Part shown: one piece after another, positions 44,044 to 53,549 of the stretch
How positions within the stretch are numbered: the stretch's first letter is position 1
How the letters are laid out: every line of letters starts with the position of its first letter
NCBI RefSeq assembly: GCF_023337795.1
Contig: NZ_JALIRS010000012.1
Coordinates: forward strand, 48,221 to 112,220
Length of the DNA stretch: 64,000 nucleotides
From: Lysinibacillus sp. BPa_S21
GTDB taxonomy: Bacteria; Bacillota; Bacilli; Bacillales_A; Planococcaceae
Direction: 5' to 3'
The notes under the pieces: generated by a model
What the model saw: the letters and a program-made list of their open reading frames with translations, nothing else
What the model was told of the DNA's origin: nothing
The model's database searches: none
Translations under genes and position numbers: made by a program

Positions 44044-45219
44044 TTGTTTGATAGCCTAATGAACGTAGAGAACTTTTTACAATTGCCTATTACAAAAGAT
44101 TTTACTGTCGTTGCTGGTCGCAATGGATTACATAAACCCGTTCAAAATGTGGAAATTCTAGACTTCGAATTTTCACCTGATATCCAAACGGTGAGAGAAA
44201 CGGTTTTTTCACCGAATAGTGTTGTTTTAAGCAGTTTATTATTCGCAAAGCAAACACCTGAATATTTATGGAATGCCGTGAAAAACCTTATTGAACTAGG
44301 CGCAAGCGCTCTAGCTTATAAACCTGTTATTTATAAGGATTTACCAGAGGAAGTAATCGCTTATGCAGATGAACAAAATTTCCCGATATTGCGATTTGGC
44401 GGAGATGAATTTTTTGAAAAGATTATTTTAGAAACGATGGCCTATGCAAAAACGCAGGATTATTCATTCTTTTTAGATACAATCATGCGACGCCTTATGG
44501 AGGAAGAACTAACTGCTGAGCAGATACAGTCAATTTTACAGCAAATCAATAAACCTTTTGAAAAATATGTATTTGTTGCTAATATTCAATTGCAAGATCA
44601 CGTAAATAATCAATGGATGCAATCTTTTTTTCAATTAGAGCCTCTATTGAAATTGGGGATGATTTGTACCTATAAAAAGAGCCTCTTTATTGTAATGACC
44701 CATCCATCCCAACATTTTCGATTTGAAAAACTTCTCAATGAATGGCTAACGATGTATGCAATTTCAACGGATTCATTGACCTTTGGCTATAGCCGCTGTC
44801 ACGTAACACAAACAGACTTCCCTATTGCTGTTCGTGAAGCCTTTTATGCACGTATCATGGCTGAAATTAACACAACTTCTATATGTCACTATGAGAACCT
44901 TGCTTCCGATTGGTTGTTAATTGAATTGCATCGTAAGGACGCTAAATTTGCTATGGACTATGTAAATAGCTATCTCGGTCCCCTACTTATAGAAGAGGCT
45001 GATCCAGATTTAATGAAAACCGCTATCACCTATGTCGTAAAACAAGGAAATATTAAAGAAGTAGCCGTTGCTCATTTCTGTCATCCAAACACAATCCGTT
45101 ATCGTCTGTCAAAAATACGTCAGCTAGTAGCACCTTTAGAAAATGATTATGTTTTTTATGAGCGTATAGCTGCAGCCGTTAAATTGTACTTATTACATAG
45201 CAAAACGAATGTTGAATGA
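44044..45219 (+). CDS. PucR-family transcriptional regulator
   Basis: 391 residues. An N-terminal PucR sensor domain (VVAGRNGLHKPVQNVEILDF near 20; ILRFGGDEFFEKII near 117) and a C-terminal HTH_30 (VAHFCHPNTIRYRLSKIRQL near 345-365). PucR proteins control purine and amino-acid catabolism; this one is likely to control the amidase operon. The annotated start is TTG at 44044, where AAAGG is too close; the ATG at 44059 is an alternative. Confidence 0.85.
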   Translation: MFDSLMNVENFLQLPITKDFTVVAGRNGLHKPVQNVEILDFEFSPDIQTVRETVFSPNSVVLSSLLFAKQTPEYLWNAVKNLIELGASALAYKPVIYKDLPEEVIAYADEQNFPILRFGGDEFFEKIILETMAYAKTQDYSFFLDTIMRRLMEEELTAEQIQSILQQINKPFEKYVFVANIQLQDHVNNQWMQSFFQLEPLLKLGMICTYKKSLFIVMTHPSQHFRFEKLLNEWLTMYAISTDSLTFGYSRCHVTQTDFPIAVREAFYARIMAEINTTSICHYENLASDWLLIELHRKDAKFAMDYVNSYLGPLLIEEADPDLMKTAITYVVKQGNIKEVAVAHFCHPNTIRYRLSKIRQLVAPLENDYVFYERIAAAVKLYLLHSKTNVE

Positions 45220-45321
45220 CAGCTTTGGAATAAGTACAAAAAAACGCCTGAATTTTTAGAATTAAAATCAACCTATTTTCTCCCATCTCATGCTATTCTA
45301 TTGAAGTTAGGAGGAAGAATA

Positions 45322-46203
45322 ATGAAACAATACATAGCTGATGGTATGCTATTAGTCACTGCAATCGTTTGGGGTAGCGGTTTTGTCATAACGGCAATTG
45401 CATTGGAATATTTAACAGCCTATCAAGTAATGGCAGGTAGATTCTTATTAGCTTCCATTATATTGACGGTCTTATTCGGTGCTAGATTAAAAAATGCCTC
45501 AAAATCGGTTATTTGGAAAGGTATTTTATTAGGAAGCATTTTGTATATTGCTTTTGCCCTTCAGACAGTAGGATTACAATATACGACACCCTCTAAAAAT
45601 GCATTTTTAACCGCTGTCAATGTCATTATTGTCCCATTAATTGCGTTTGCGGTTTACAAGCGCCGTATAGATGGCTATGAGATTATCGGTTCGATTATAG
45701 CTATTGTTGGTATCGGCTTGCTCTCTCTGCAAGGCTCGCTAACAATGAATATTGGAGATGCACTTTCCTTAGCATGTGCCGTCGCCTTCGCTTTTGATAT
45801 TTTTTGCACAAACCTTTTTGTACAAAAGGAAGATGCCATTGCTCTCACGATTATTCAATTTATCACAGCATCTGTTTTAGGTATCTTGGTCGTAGTCAGT
45901 CAAGGCGATATCCCGACCACTCTTGAAAAAGAAGCTATCTATTCAATCATTTATTTAGCCATTTTTTCAACTACGCTCGCCTATCTTTTTCAAAATATTG
46001 CGAACCAATATACATCTGCTACAAAGGCTGCAATTATCCTGTCTACAGAATCTTTCTTCGGCATGATACTATCCGTTATATTCTTACACGAGGTATTAAC
46101 TAGTCGTATGGTCGTAGGTGCTGTCATGATTTTACTCGCCATATTAATTGCAGAAGTAAAGCCTGCACACCCTAAAAAAAGAATGATGAAAAGCTCTCGA
46201 TAG
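45322..46203 (+). CDS. EamA-family drug/metabolite (DMT) transporter
   Basis: 293 residues with ten helices in two EamA repeats: LLVTAIVWGSGFVITAIAL with AGRFLLASIIL, and DALSLACAVAFAFDIF with STTLAYLFQNIANQY. The substrate is unknown; members export amino acids or metabolites. The start at 45322 is fixed by TTAGGAGGAAG; an in-frame TTG at 45301 lacks support. It has no partner gene. Confidence 0.85.
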   Translation: MKQYIADGMLLVTAIVWGSGFVITAIALEYLTAYQVMAGRFLLASIILTVLFGARLKNASKSVIWKGILLGSILYIAFALQTVGLQYTTPSKNAFLTAVNVIIVPLIAFAVYKRRIDGYEIIGSIIAIVGIGLLSLQGSLTMNIGDALSLACAVAFAFDIFCTNLFVQKEDAIALTIIQFITASVLGILVVVSQGDIPTTLEKEAIYSIIYLAIFSTTLAYLFQNIANQYTSATKAAIILSTESFFGMILSVIFLHEVLTSRMVVGAVMILLAILIAEVKPAHPKKRMMKSSR

Positions 46204-46211
46204 CGAATTCC

Positions 46212-46242
46212 AAAATAGTTTCAGTCCTACTGAAGCTATTTT
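46212..46242 (+). terminator. Bidirectional terminator
   Basis: AAAATAGTTTCAGT (46212-46225) pairs with ACTGAAGCTATTTT (46229-46242) with one G-T pair, followed by T's. It serves the EamA gene and the convergent YitT-like gene. Confidence 0.85.
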
Positions 46243-46243
46243 T

Positions 46244-46813
46244 TTAAACACGACTAGTCATGATACTTGTCGTAATTCCTACTACTAAAATTGTAATAAT
46301 CGAAAGCAATAATGTATTAGAAGATAAAAGCAGTCCCCCAATGACGATGACGATTGAATCTATCACGAAAATAAGTATCCCGACATTAATTCCGGTTTTA
46401 TCACTTAGAAATTGTGCAATCAAATCTGTACCACCAGTGCTTGTCTGAAATCTAAGCATCAAGCCCACACCAAAACCCATAAGCACCCCTCCAAATATAG
46501 CGCTATAGATAGCGTCTACCTGAATAAGATTCCGAACGGGCTTTAATAAATCGATACTAAGTGAAGATGCGATTAATCCATGTATACTATTGTAAAAATA
46601 AGCTCTGTATTTATACCAAGAAATCACAAAGATTGGAATACTAATAATGATGATCATTAAACCTATTTTAAGCTTATATATATAGTGTAAAATAAGCGCT
46701 ATCCCTACAACTCCCCCATCTAAAATTTGATAGGGTGTTAAGAATAAATTAATTCCTAATGATACCGCGGCACTTCCTATAACAATGACCAAGCCTTTCG
46801 TAAAAAAATACAT
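46244..46813 (-). CDS. Short YitT-family membrane protein
   Basis: 189 residues, five to six helices. The family motifs are present: LGINLFLTPYQILDGGVVGIAL near residue 20 and GFGVGLMLRFQTSTGGTDLIAQFL near 114. Full-length YitT proteins carry a cytoplasmic DUF2179 domain of about 80 residues at the C-terminus; this one stops after the last helix. Such short versions are known in Bacillales, so it need not be truncated. The function is unknown. CGGAGGGGGG precedes the ATG. Confidence 0.8.
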   Translation of the reverse strand: MYFFTKGLVIVIGSAAVSLGINLFLTPYQILDGGVVGIALILHYIYKLKIGLMIIIISIPIFVISWYKYRAYFYNSIHGLIASSLSIDLLKPVRNLIQVDAIYSAIFGGVLMGFGVGLMLRFQTSTGGTDLIAQFLSDKTGINVGILIFVIDSIVIVIGGLLLSSNTLLLSIITILVVGITTSIMTSRV

Positions 46814-46985
46814 AAAACCCCCCTCCGAGACTTAGCATGTTTTTATAGTATGAAAAAATCGAATTGAACATGTTATTGTTCACGTCTGTCGGTGTAATAG
46901 TACTACTATTTTTTATCGAGCTTGGTCGCTAAATTTCTCTATAAATTGTGTGAATACAATACAAAAAATGGATCATCATCAAACG

Positions 46986-47010
46986 TGTGGTTGATTTCCG
47001 TTCCGACTTA
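46986..47010. repeat. Left-end fragment of repeat family 1
   Basis: GTGGTTGATTTCCGTTCCGA followed by unrelated sequence. The preceding ATGGATCATCA also precedes the copy at 37769, so the upstream boundary of the element may be further left than the GTTGATT end. Confidence 0.65.
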
Positions 47011-47061
47011 TTTACATAATAGACGTTTTAACAAAGTCATCCACAACTTTTGGTGATGAAC

Positions 47062-47096
47062 AAAAAAATGCCCTTCTGCATATAAACAAAAGGGCA
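47062..47096 (-). terminator. Terminator of the UPF0316 gene
   Basis: TGCCCTT (47069-47075) pairs with AAGGGCA (47090-47096), with a T-run on the minus strand. Confidence 0.8.
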
Positions 47097-47109
47097 ATGT
47101 TTGGGGCAA

Positions 47110-47631
47110 CTATTTGTGTTTTACCTTCATTCGATCTAGCAAAAATCCACCTTTAAATGATTTAGGCTCGTACGAAATAATAAAAGCATTCGGTTCATAA
47201 TGCTCAACAATTTGGAACAATTCCGTCTCACGGTTTCTCTTTGTTAAGATTTCATATTTATAGCGATTACTATCTCTACCTTCCCCAATATAGATTGTCA
47301 CAGCAAATCCTTCATTACGAAGAAACTTTACAAGCTCTTCATTCTTATTTTGTGTATTGATCGTCGCATAGACATAGCCAATGGCCAGTTTCCGCTCAAT
47401 GTTAGCACCGAGGAAAATACCTAAACCAAAACCAGCAGCATAAACAACCATCGCTAAAATACTTTGGTCTCCATTAAAGACAAGAGAAAGGCCAAATACA
47501 TACACTAGCATTTCCAGCATCCCGAATATGGCAGCAAGGAACGTAATGTTTTTCACTAAAAATATTGTACGTAACGTTAAAAAAGGCACATAAACTAATT
47601 GAAGTATTACAATCAAAAATATACTCTTCAT
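47110..47631 (-). CDS. UPF0316/DUF2179 membrane protein (YebE-like)
   Basis: 173 residues. Three N-terminal helices (residues 5-75) precede a cytoplasmic DUF2179 domain (about 85-170: VKFLRNEGFAVTIYIGEGRDSNRYKYEILTKR). DUF2179 is the ferredoxin-like ligand-binding domain also found at the end of YitT proteins, with the neighbouring YitT-like gene lacking it. The start is the ATG at 47631, preceded by AAAGG; an upstream TTG at 47649 is not supported. Confidence 0.8.
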   Translation of the reverse strand: MKSIFLIVILQLVYVPFLTLRTIFLVKNITFLAAIFGMLEMLVYVFGLSLVFNGDQSILAMVVYAAGFGLGIFLGANIERKLAIGYVYATINTQNKNEELVKFLRNEGFAVTIYIGEGRDSNRYKYEILTKRNRETELFQIVEHYEPNAFIISYEPKSFKGGFLLDRMKVKHK

Positions 47632-47808
47632 TTGTAAGAGACCTTTCAAAAAGTAGTTTTATATACTCTAAATATATGTTGTGATATCGACCTGCATTCC
47701 AATCGAATATGCCTCGTCACATTTCGGCTAAATCTGCTCAAAGAAATTAAAATGCGGCTATTTCCTTCATTCCCCAACAATAAGAATTTAAACATTTACT
47801 TTTTAAAA

Positions 47809-47843
47809 AAAATGTCACCTACTATAGAAGTAGATGACATTTT
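47809..47843. repeat. Inverted-repeat hairpin
   Basis: AAAATGTCA.CTACT (47809-47823) pairs with AGTAG.TGACATTTT (47829-47843). It stands alone in the 47632-47945 intergenic region, which otherwise contains a second dyad (TCCATCA/TGATGGA, about 47912-47939) and no recognisable gene. Confidence 0.5.
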
Positions 47844-47945
47844 GTATGCTTCCCCATAGTCACAGAGCCATAGCTGCTACCGTTAGATAGTACTTTGTAG
47901 AAGGTCCATCAATGTCAGGAACGACCGACAGTGATGGATATAAAA

Positions 47946-47973
47946 AAGACACTCCGAAAAGAAGTGCCCCCAA
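47946..47973 (-). terminator. Terminator of the 47-residue gene
   Basis: GACACT (47948-47953) pairs with AGTGCC (47963-47968) including one G-T pair; six T's follow on the minus strand, directly downstream of the small gene. Confidence 0.6.
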
Positions 47974-47976
47974 ATT

Positions 47977-48120
47977 TTATTGTATTTTCTTTTTGATTAG
48001 TTCATCTATGTAATATTCTTTAAGCCAAACTTCTAATTTCATTCTTTCTTCTTGACACATATGTGACTTCATAGTTACTTGTAGTTCTTTAATAACTTCT
48101 TCAGCAGTCTTTAAATTCAT
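47977..48120 (-). CDS. 47-residue charged small protein
   Basis: Unrecognised. AAAGGGAGGG lies at correct spacing before the ATG, and a terminator follows the stop, which together support a real gene. The peptide is a helix-rich, soluble protein (AEEVIKELQVTMKSHM, EERMKLEVWLKEYYIDELIK) with no membrane segment. Size and composition resemble small sporulation- or regulator-type Bacillales peptides, but there is no specific match. The region from 48121 to 48378 shows no gene. Confidence 0.6.
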   Translation of the reverse strand: MNLKTAEEVIKELQVTMKSHMCQEERMKLEVWLKEYYIDELIKKKIQ

Positions 48121-48378
48121 TTATACCCTCCCTTTCCACAAGTTTCATAATATTCTATATACAGATACTTTACAATAGCCATTTTTACCTTTATATAGGA
48201 TAACATTATGAAATAAATGAGACAACTAGCTATTGCTGGTGAACTATAACCACCCATTTATACCCTTGCTTAGTTACACTTACAAATAGAATTCAACATA
48301 GGACAAATGAATTAAAAAAGCCGTCCATCTCCAACCGACTTCGAAATATTTCCTTATTGCCCATCGTATCCCGCATAA

Positions 48379-48423
48379 AAAATGCCACCTCCTCAAATCT
48401 AAATCAATAGATTAAAGGAGGTG
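48379..48423 (-). terminator. Terminator of the xpt-pbuX operon
   Basis: CACCTCCT (48386-48393) pairs with AGGAGGTG (48416-48423), with an inner AATCT/AGATT stem. A T-run follows on the minus strand. Confidence 0.8.
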
Positions 48424-48436
48424 ACAACGTTCTTTT

Positions 48437-48463
48437 CATCAAAATATATTGTATATTTTGATG
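48437..48463. repeat. Perfect 12-bp palindrome downstream of pbuX
   Basis: CATCAAAATATA (48437-48448) and TATATTTTGATG (48452-48463) with a 3-base centre. It lies 17 bases after the pbuX stop, ahead of the terminator. No function is evident. Confidence 0.6.
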
Positions 48464-48479
48464 AATGTATTAAATTATT

Positions 48480-49777
48480 TTAAGCTTCCCCATGCATAGG
48501 GTCTTCCTTATGCTTCGGCCCAATCATGTTGAATAAAATATTAAGGATAATCGCTGTAACCGAACCACAGACGATACCGTTAGATGTTAAAAGAGATACT
48601 TTTTCTGGCAGTGCATCGAAAATTCCAGGTACAACTGATACACCAACACCAAGGCTGACTGCAATTGCAGCGATCATCGCGTTTTCCGCTGATTCATTCA
48701 TGACAGGTACTAGCATGCCCATACCTTGCGTAATAACCATACCGAACATCGCTAGCATTGCCGCACCAAGTACTGGTGTTGGAATAATCGTAGTTAATGC
48801 TGCGATTTTTGGTAGGAAACCAAGTGCTACTAGCAAACCACCTGTGATGTAAATGACTTTACGATCTTTTACGCCCGACATACGTGTAAGTCCCACGTTT
48901 TGTGAGAAAGTTGTATATGGGAAAGCGTTGAAAATACCGCCAATCACAGAGGCTAGACCTTCTGAACGGTACCCACGTGATAAATCTTTTGAATCTAATT
49001 TTTTCTTACAAATATCACTTAGCGCAAAATAAACCCCTGATGATTCTACTAAAGAAACCATTGCTACAAGTGTCATTGTAATGATTGCAGATGCATTAAA
49101 TGTTGGCATCCCGAAGTAGAATGGCTGCACCATGTGTACTACGGCAGCATCTGACACTGGGCTAAAATCAACCTTCCCCATAAATACTCCTAGGATTGTC
49201 CCCGCAACTAAACCGATTAAAATGGAAATTGCACGGACGAAGCCTGTAGAAAATCGATAAACGACTAAAATAACGACCAATGTAATAAACGCTAAGGTTA
49301 CATTAGAGCCAGATGCAAAATCTGCTGCCCCTTGTCCACCTGCCATATTGTTTAAAGCTACTGGTAGTAATGAGATACCTATAATCGACACAACCGAGCC
49401 TGTAACAACTGGAGGGAAGAATTTTACTAACTTACCGAAAAAGCCTGCAATAATCATAACGATTATACCTGATGCAATAATAGATCCATAAATATCAGTA
49501 ATACCTTGTTCAGGATTTGTACCGATTGCAATAATTGGACTAACTGCTGTAAATGTACAGCCTAGTACTACTGGCAAACCAATACCGATAAACTTACCTG
49601 AATACACTTGTAAAAGCGTTGCGATCCCACACATCATAATGTCAATCGCTACTAAATACGTCATTTGTGTTGAATCAAAGCCAATTGCTCCACCGATAAT
49701 CAGTGGCACTAAAATGGCTCCAGCATACATCGCAAGTAAATGTTGAATAGCTAGCGTCGTCGATTTAACGGTATTCA

Positions 49778-49778
<1 letters not shown>
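48480..49778 (-). CDS. pbuX: Xanthine permease PbuX
   Basis: 432 residues with about fourteen helices of the NCS2 nucleobase transporter family. LVSLVESSGVYFALSDICKKKL near residue 240 contains the conserved helix-8 glutamate, and FPYTTFSQNVGLTRMSGVKDRKV near 290 is the family signature. TAATG overlap with xpt shows translational coupling. Regulation is by the guanine riboswitch upstream of xpt. Confidence 0.9.
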
Positions 49779-50395
<617 letters not shown>

Positions 50396-50451
50396 TCATT
50401 ATGAGCGACTTACATTACGATACAGGCAAAAGCCAGAAGTAATGCAAGTAA

Positions 50452-50509
50452 TAAAAAACGCTGAATACTTTGATTCCAATCATCTACGAGTGGAGCAAAG
50501 CATTCAGCG
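50452..50509 (-). terminator. Riboswitch-controlled terminator of xpt-pbuX
   Basis: On the minus strand CGCTGAATGCTTTG pairs with CAAAGTATTCAGCG and runs into TTTTTT (arms at 50509-50496 and 50472-50459). It is the expression platform that ligand binding would favour. Confidence 0.85.
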
Positions 50510-50562
50510 TAAAAACGTCGAAACGAATAGAAAACATACGATATGCAGTCTTCTAAAGCATT

Positions 50563-50640
50563 GCTACCCATAGTCGATTTATTTACGGTAAATCGGTAGA
50601 AACTTGCAAGCCGTATTCTTGCTATTATATGAGTGAAATA
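50563..50640 (-). ncRNA. Guanine riboswitch (purine, G-box)
   Basis: Minus strand: ACTCATATAATAGCAAG, CTTGCAAGTTTCTACCGA, and CGTAAATAAATCGACTATGG match the purine aptamer in order, with P2, P3 and the kissing loops in place. The binding-pocket position reads C (GACTATG), which selects guanine or hypoxanthine rather than adenine. It lies upstream of xpt-pbuX with a terminator between, so guanine should switch the operon off. Confidence 0.93.
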
Positions 50641-50848
50641 GTATTAAGCTGTAAAAACTTCTTTATGTTAATCACGCCATGGCGTCATTTCCAAAAATGG
50701 TACTTTATTCGGTATGTGCCTATATCTTACACATAGTAAAGTCTATTTTTTCGGAATTTACTGTCATTCTAGTAAATTTCAATTGCAAACGTTCGTGTTT
50801 TACAATTACGTTATGATTATATCAGACAATTTTCGAGCTTGCTAGTCA

Positions 50849-52672
50849 TTATTTTGATAAATGGAATGGTACTGTCATAATGACGATATTTTTGTGAAAT
50901 AACAGCGATGTACGAATTAATAAACTCGATTGATTGTGTAACATATGATGCCACCCTTTTTTCGGTAAAAACTGTGGAATGATCACTGTTACTTGGTAGC
51001 CTGATTTTATACATTGATGTTCAACCTTATCAATAAACTTCATCAACGGCTGCGTAATACTTCGATAGGGCGAATAGTATGTGACAAGCCGTATATTTGG
51101 CTGCCAAGCTTTCCATTTCTCCTCAAACGCTTTGGCATCTGCTTGATCGAAGGCTACGTAAAAGGCAATAATTTTATCAACGTTTAATGACTGCGCATAA
51201 TGCAATGTGTTTTCGACTACTTTCGTCATACCAGCAACAGGTACAATGAAAACATTCCCCTCAACATCCGGTAATTTCTCATGATCTAATCTAAGTTGTT
51301 CACCAACTGTTTTATAATGCTGTTTAATACGGTGAAACGTCCAAATAATAATTGGTAAAAAGATAAACACTGGCCATACCTGCGGCAATTTTGTCACGAA
51401 AAACATCATCGCTACAATAAAGGAAATGATCGCTCCAACCGTATTGATTGTAAATTTAGCAAGCCAACCTTTTGGTTTTTCACGCCACCATTTTCTCATC
51501 ATTCCAGCCTGCGCTAAAGTAAACGGAATAAATACACCAACTGCATAAAGTGGAATCAAATGCTCTGTTGTTCCATCAAATAACATGATTAAAACAATGG
51601 CAGCTAAACCAAGCATCATTATGCCATTGGAATAACCAAGTCGATCCCCACGAATCTGGAATATTCTTGGGATAAAACCGTCCTTCGATAAGTTGACAGC
51701 CAGTAAAGGAAAGGCTGAATAACCTGTATTCGCAGCAAGCACTAATATCATCGCTGTTGTTCCTTGCACGATATAATAAAAGATATTACGACCTACACTT
51801 GCCTCCGCTATTTGTGAAACAACCGTTTCTTTCCCATTTGGAGCAACTCCATAAAAATAAGCTAGGCTCACAATACCGATAAATAGCACTGCTAAAATAC
51901 TACCCATGGCCAATAACGTTTTAGACGCATTTTTCGGCGCTGGATCTCTAAAATTAGGAATAGCATTTGAGATTGCTTCAACACCAGTCAAAGCTGAGCT
52001 TCCCGATGCAAATGCTTTTAATAAGATAAATAGACTGATACCTGCAACTGGTGTACCAACCTTTGGATGCAACTGTGCAGGAACTTGCCCTGTTACTACG
52101 TTATAAATCCCTACCCCGATTAACATCAACATCACGATTACAAATAAATAAACTGGATACGCTAAAATGGAAGCAGATTCTGTAACTCCACGTAGGTTTA
52201 AAATCGTTAAACAAATCACAAAAAACACAGCGATTACCACGTTATAGGGATGCAAACTTGGAAATGCCGAAGTAATAGCATCTGTCCCAGCAGACACACT
52301 TACCGCAACGGTTAAAATATAATCGACAAGCAATGATCCCCCTGCGACTAGACCAGCATTGACACCTAAATTTTCCCGAGAAACTACGTATGCTCCACCA
52401 CCATGCGGATACGCAAAAATAACTTGACGATACGAGAAAATAAGTGCTGTCAGTAACACCACTACTCCAGCAGCAATCGGTAGTGAATACCAAAAGGCAA
52501 CCGTACTTACTGTCATGAGTACAATTAAAATTTGCTCAGGACCATACGCTACCGATGACAAAGCATCAGACGATAGTATGGCAAGCGCTTTTGTTTTACT
52601 AAGCTTTTGTTCCCCTAACGCATCAGATTTTAATGGTTTACCGATAATATAACGTTTTAATGAGGATTTCAT
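50849..52672 (-). CDS. kimA: High-affinity potassium importer KimA (YdaO)
   Basis: 607 residues, the exact length of Bacillus subtilis KimA. Twelve APC-fold helices are followed by a cytoplasmic C-terminal domain of about 150 residues. Visible motifs: ALGEQKLSKTKALAILSSDALSS (near 18-40), YRQVIFAYPHGGGAYVVSREN (near 80), SGSSALTGVEAISNAIPNF (near 220). KimA imports K+ with protons and is inhibited by c-di-AMP. The gene is preceded by a ydaO-type c-di-AMP riboswitch. GAAGGTG precedes the ATG. Confidence 0.92.
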   Translation of the reverse strand: MKSSLKRYIIGKPLKSDALGEQKLSKTKALAILSSDALSSVAYGPEQILIVLMTVSTVAFWYSLPIAAGVVVLLTALIFSYRQVIFAYPHGGGAYVVSRENLGVNAGLVAGGSLLVDYILTVAVSVSAGTDAITSAFPSLHPYNVVIAVFFVICLTILNLRGVTESASILAYPVYLFVIVMLMLIGVGIYNVVTGQVPAQLHPKVGTPVAGISLFILLKAFASGSSALTGVEAISNAIPNFRDPAPKNASKTLLAMGSILAVLFIGIVSLAYFYGVAPNGKETVVSQIAEASVGRNIFYYIVQGTTAMILVLAANTGYSAFPLLAVNLSKDGFIPRIFQIRGDRLGYSNGIMMLGLAAIVLIMLFDGTTEHLIPLYAVGVFIPFTLAQAGMMRKWWREKPKGWLAKFTINTVGAIISFIVAMMFFVTKLPQVWPVFIFLPIIIWTFHRIKQHYKTVGEQLRLDHEKLPDVEGNVFIVPVAGMTKVVENTLHYAQSLNVDKIIAFYVAFDQADAKAFEEKWKAWQPNIRLVTYYSPYRSITQPLMKFIDKVEHQCIKSGYQVTVIIPQFLPKKGWHHMLHNQSSLLIRTSLLFHKNIVIMTVPFHLSK

Positions 52673-52780
52673 ATTCTACACCTTCTAGTTTCATAGAATG
52701 TGTTCCGCATTTCTAAATCGATTACACTTGTGCATAATCGGTTTTAGCTATCGCTGTGGCCTTATTTCATTAAACAAGAG

Positions 52781-52822
52781 AAAAAAAAGTCTACAAGTCA
52801 TCACTAAATAAGACTTGTAGAC
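52781..52822 (-). terminator. Riboswitch terminator upstream of kimA
   Basis: On the minus strand GTCTACAAGTC (52822-52812) pairs with GACTTGTAGAC (52799-52789), followed by eight T's. It is the likely expression platform of the adjacent aptamer. Confidence 0.9.
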
Positions 52823-52839
52823 GTTCATTCGTCTGCCAA

Positions 52840-52990
52840 GCTCCACTTTTCTGCTCTTAACGCTTACGAGGTTAGCTGTCGGATTCGGGCCTGAGTAGCC
52901 CTACCCTTCCATAAATGAAGAGATTCACCCCAAGGATTACCTATGTAATCCGTAAAAATTGGGTCCCCCGCGTCTAATTGCTTCAGCGAT
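52840..52990 (-). ncRNA. c-di-AMP riboswitch (ydaO-yuaA class)
   Basis: Minus strand elements in order: GACGCGGGGGACCCAA, GGGGTGAATCTC, GGGTAGGGCTACTC, CCGAATCCGACAGCTAACC, TCGTAAGCGTTAAGAGC. These are the conserved blocks of the ydaO aptamer. Since c-di-AMP signals high potassium, binding should promote termination and reduce kimA expression. Ends are approximate. Confidence 0.9.
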
Positions 52991-52994
52991 TTAG

Positions 52995-53480
52995 AAATTT
53001 GAAACTTTTATAATGATGTCATATTACGCCTGTAATTAAAAAAAGTAAAGATGAAAAGAGCAGTTACAAAAAATTTTTTTCACTTGCTATTTCGACTATT
53101 TTTAGAATGCTTCACTACCATTACGTATGGTTAATTTCCATGCTCCTCACTCCAAATAACTTATATTCCTGGCAAATATTATCCTTAACTTTCGGCGATG
53201 AATTTTTGTTTGAGGAATATTATTTTAATAAGAGTAGAAAATATGTGAATATCCGAATTGGAAATCAATTAAAAAGCCACCTTATAAGTATATTCCCGCA
53301 TAAAAAAAAGCTACGTACATTAATCCTTAATCATTTTCAAAGAATCGAATATTTTGCTATGTTGCTTCAATACATTAGTACACAAACAGAATTCTTCCAT
53401 TGAAGTGATTTACAAAAACATTTCGAATTAAGTAAAAAATTGAGCAAACTCCTTCACATTTTTTCATTCTAGCTATAAAA
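52995..53480. other. Intergenic region between the kimA leader and mntH
   Basis: About 490 AT-rich bases. TACGTATGGTTAATTTCC near 53123-53140 looks like a decayed left end of repeat family 1. An open frame of 98 codons at 53107-53403 has no ribosome binding site and unremarkable composition, so I do not call it. The mntH promoter lies at the right end. Confidence 0.5.
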
Positions 53481-53493
53481 TAGGAATATAACA

Positions 53494-53510
53494 TTTTCCT
53501 CTAGGAAACT
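53494..53510 (+). promoter_or_regulatory. mntH: MntR operator upstream of mntH
   Basis: TTTTCCTCTAGGAAACT is an imperfect palindrome that follows the Bacillus MntR box (from memory TTTGCCTTAAGGAAACT). It lies just downstream of a TTCACA/TAAAAT-like promoter (16-bp spacing) and 40 bases before the start codon. Manganese-loaded MntR would block transcription. Confidence 0.8.
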
Positions 53511-53549
53511 TTATTTCACTCGCGATACTCTTTGAAATGAGGGAACAAC

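Noticed and set aside
46244..46813. YitT-like gene as a truncated pseudogene
   Set aside because: It lacks the DUF2179 domain, but has a strong ribosome binding site and clean end with its own terminator, and short members are known.
53107..53403. 98-codon open frame upstream of mntH
   Set aside because: No ribosome binding site, no family resemblance, and its start overlaps a decayed repeat end.
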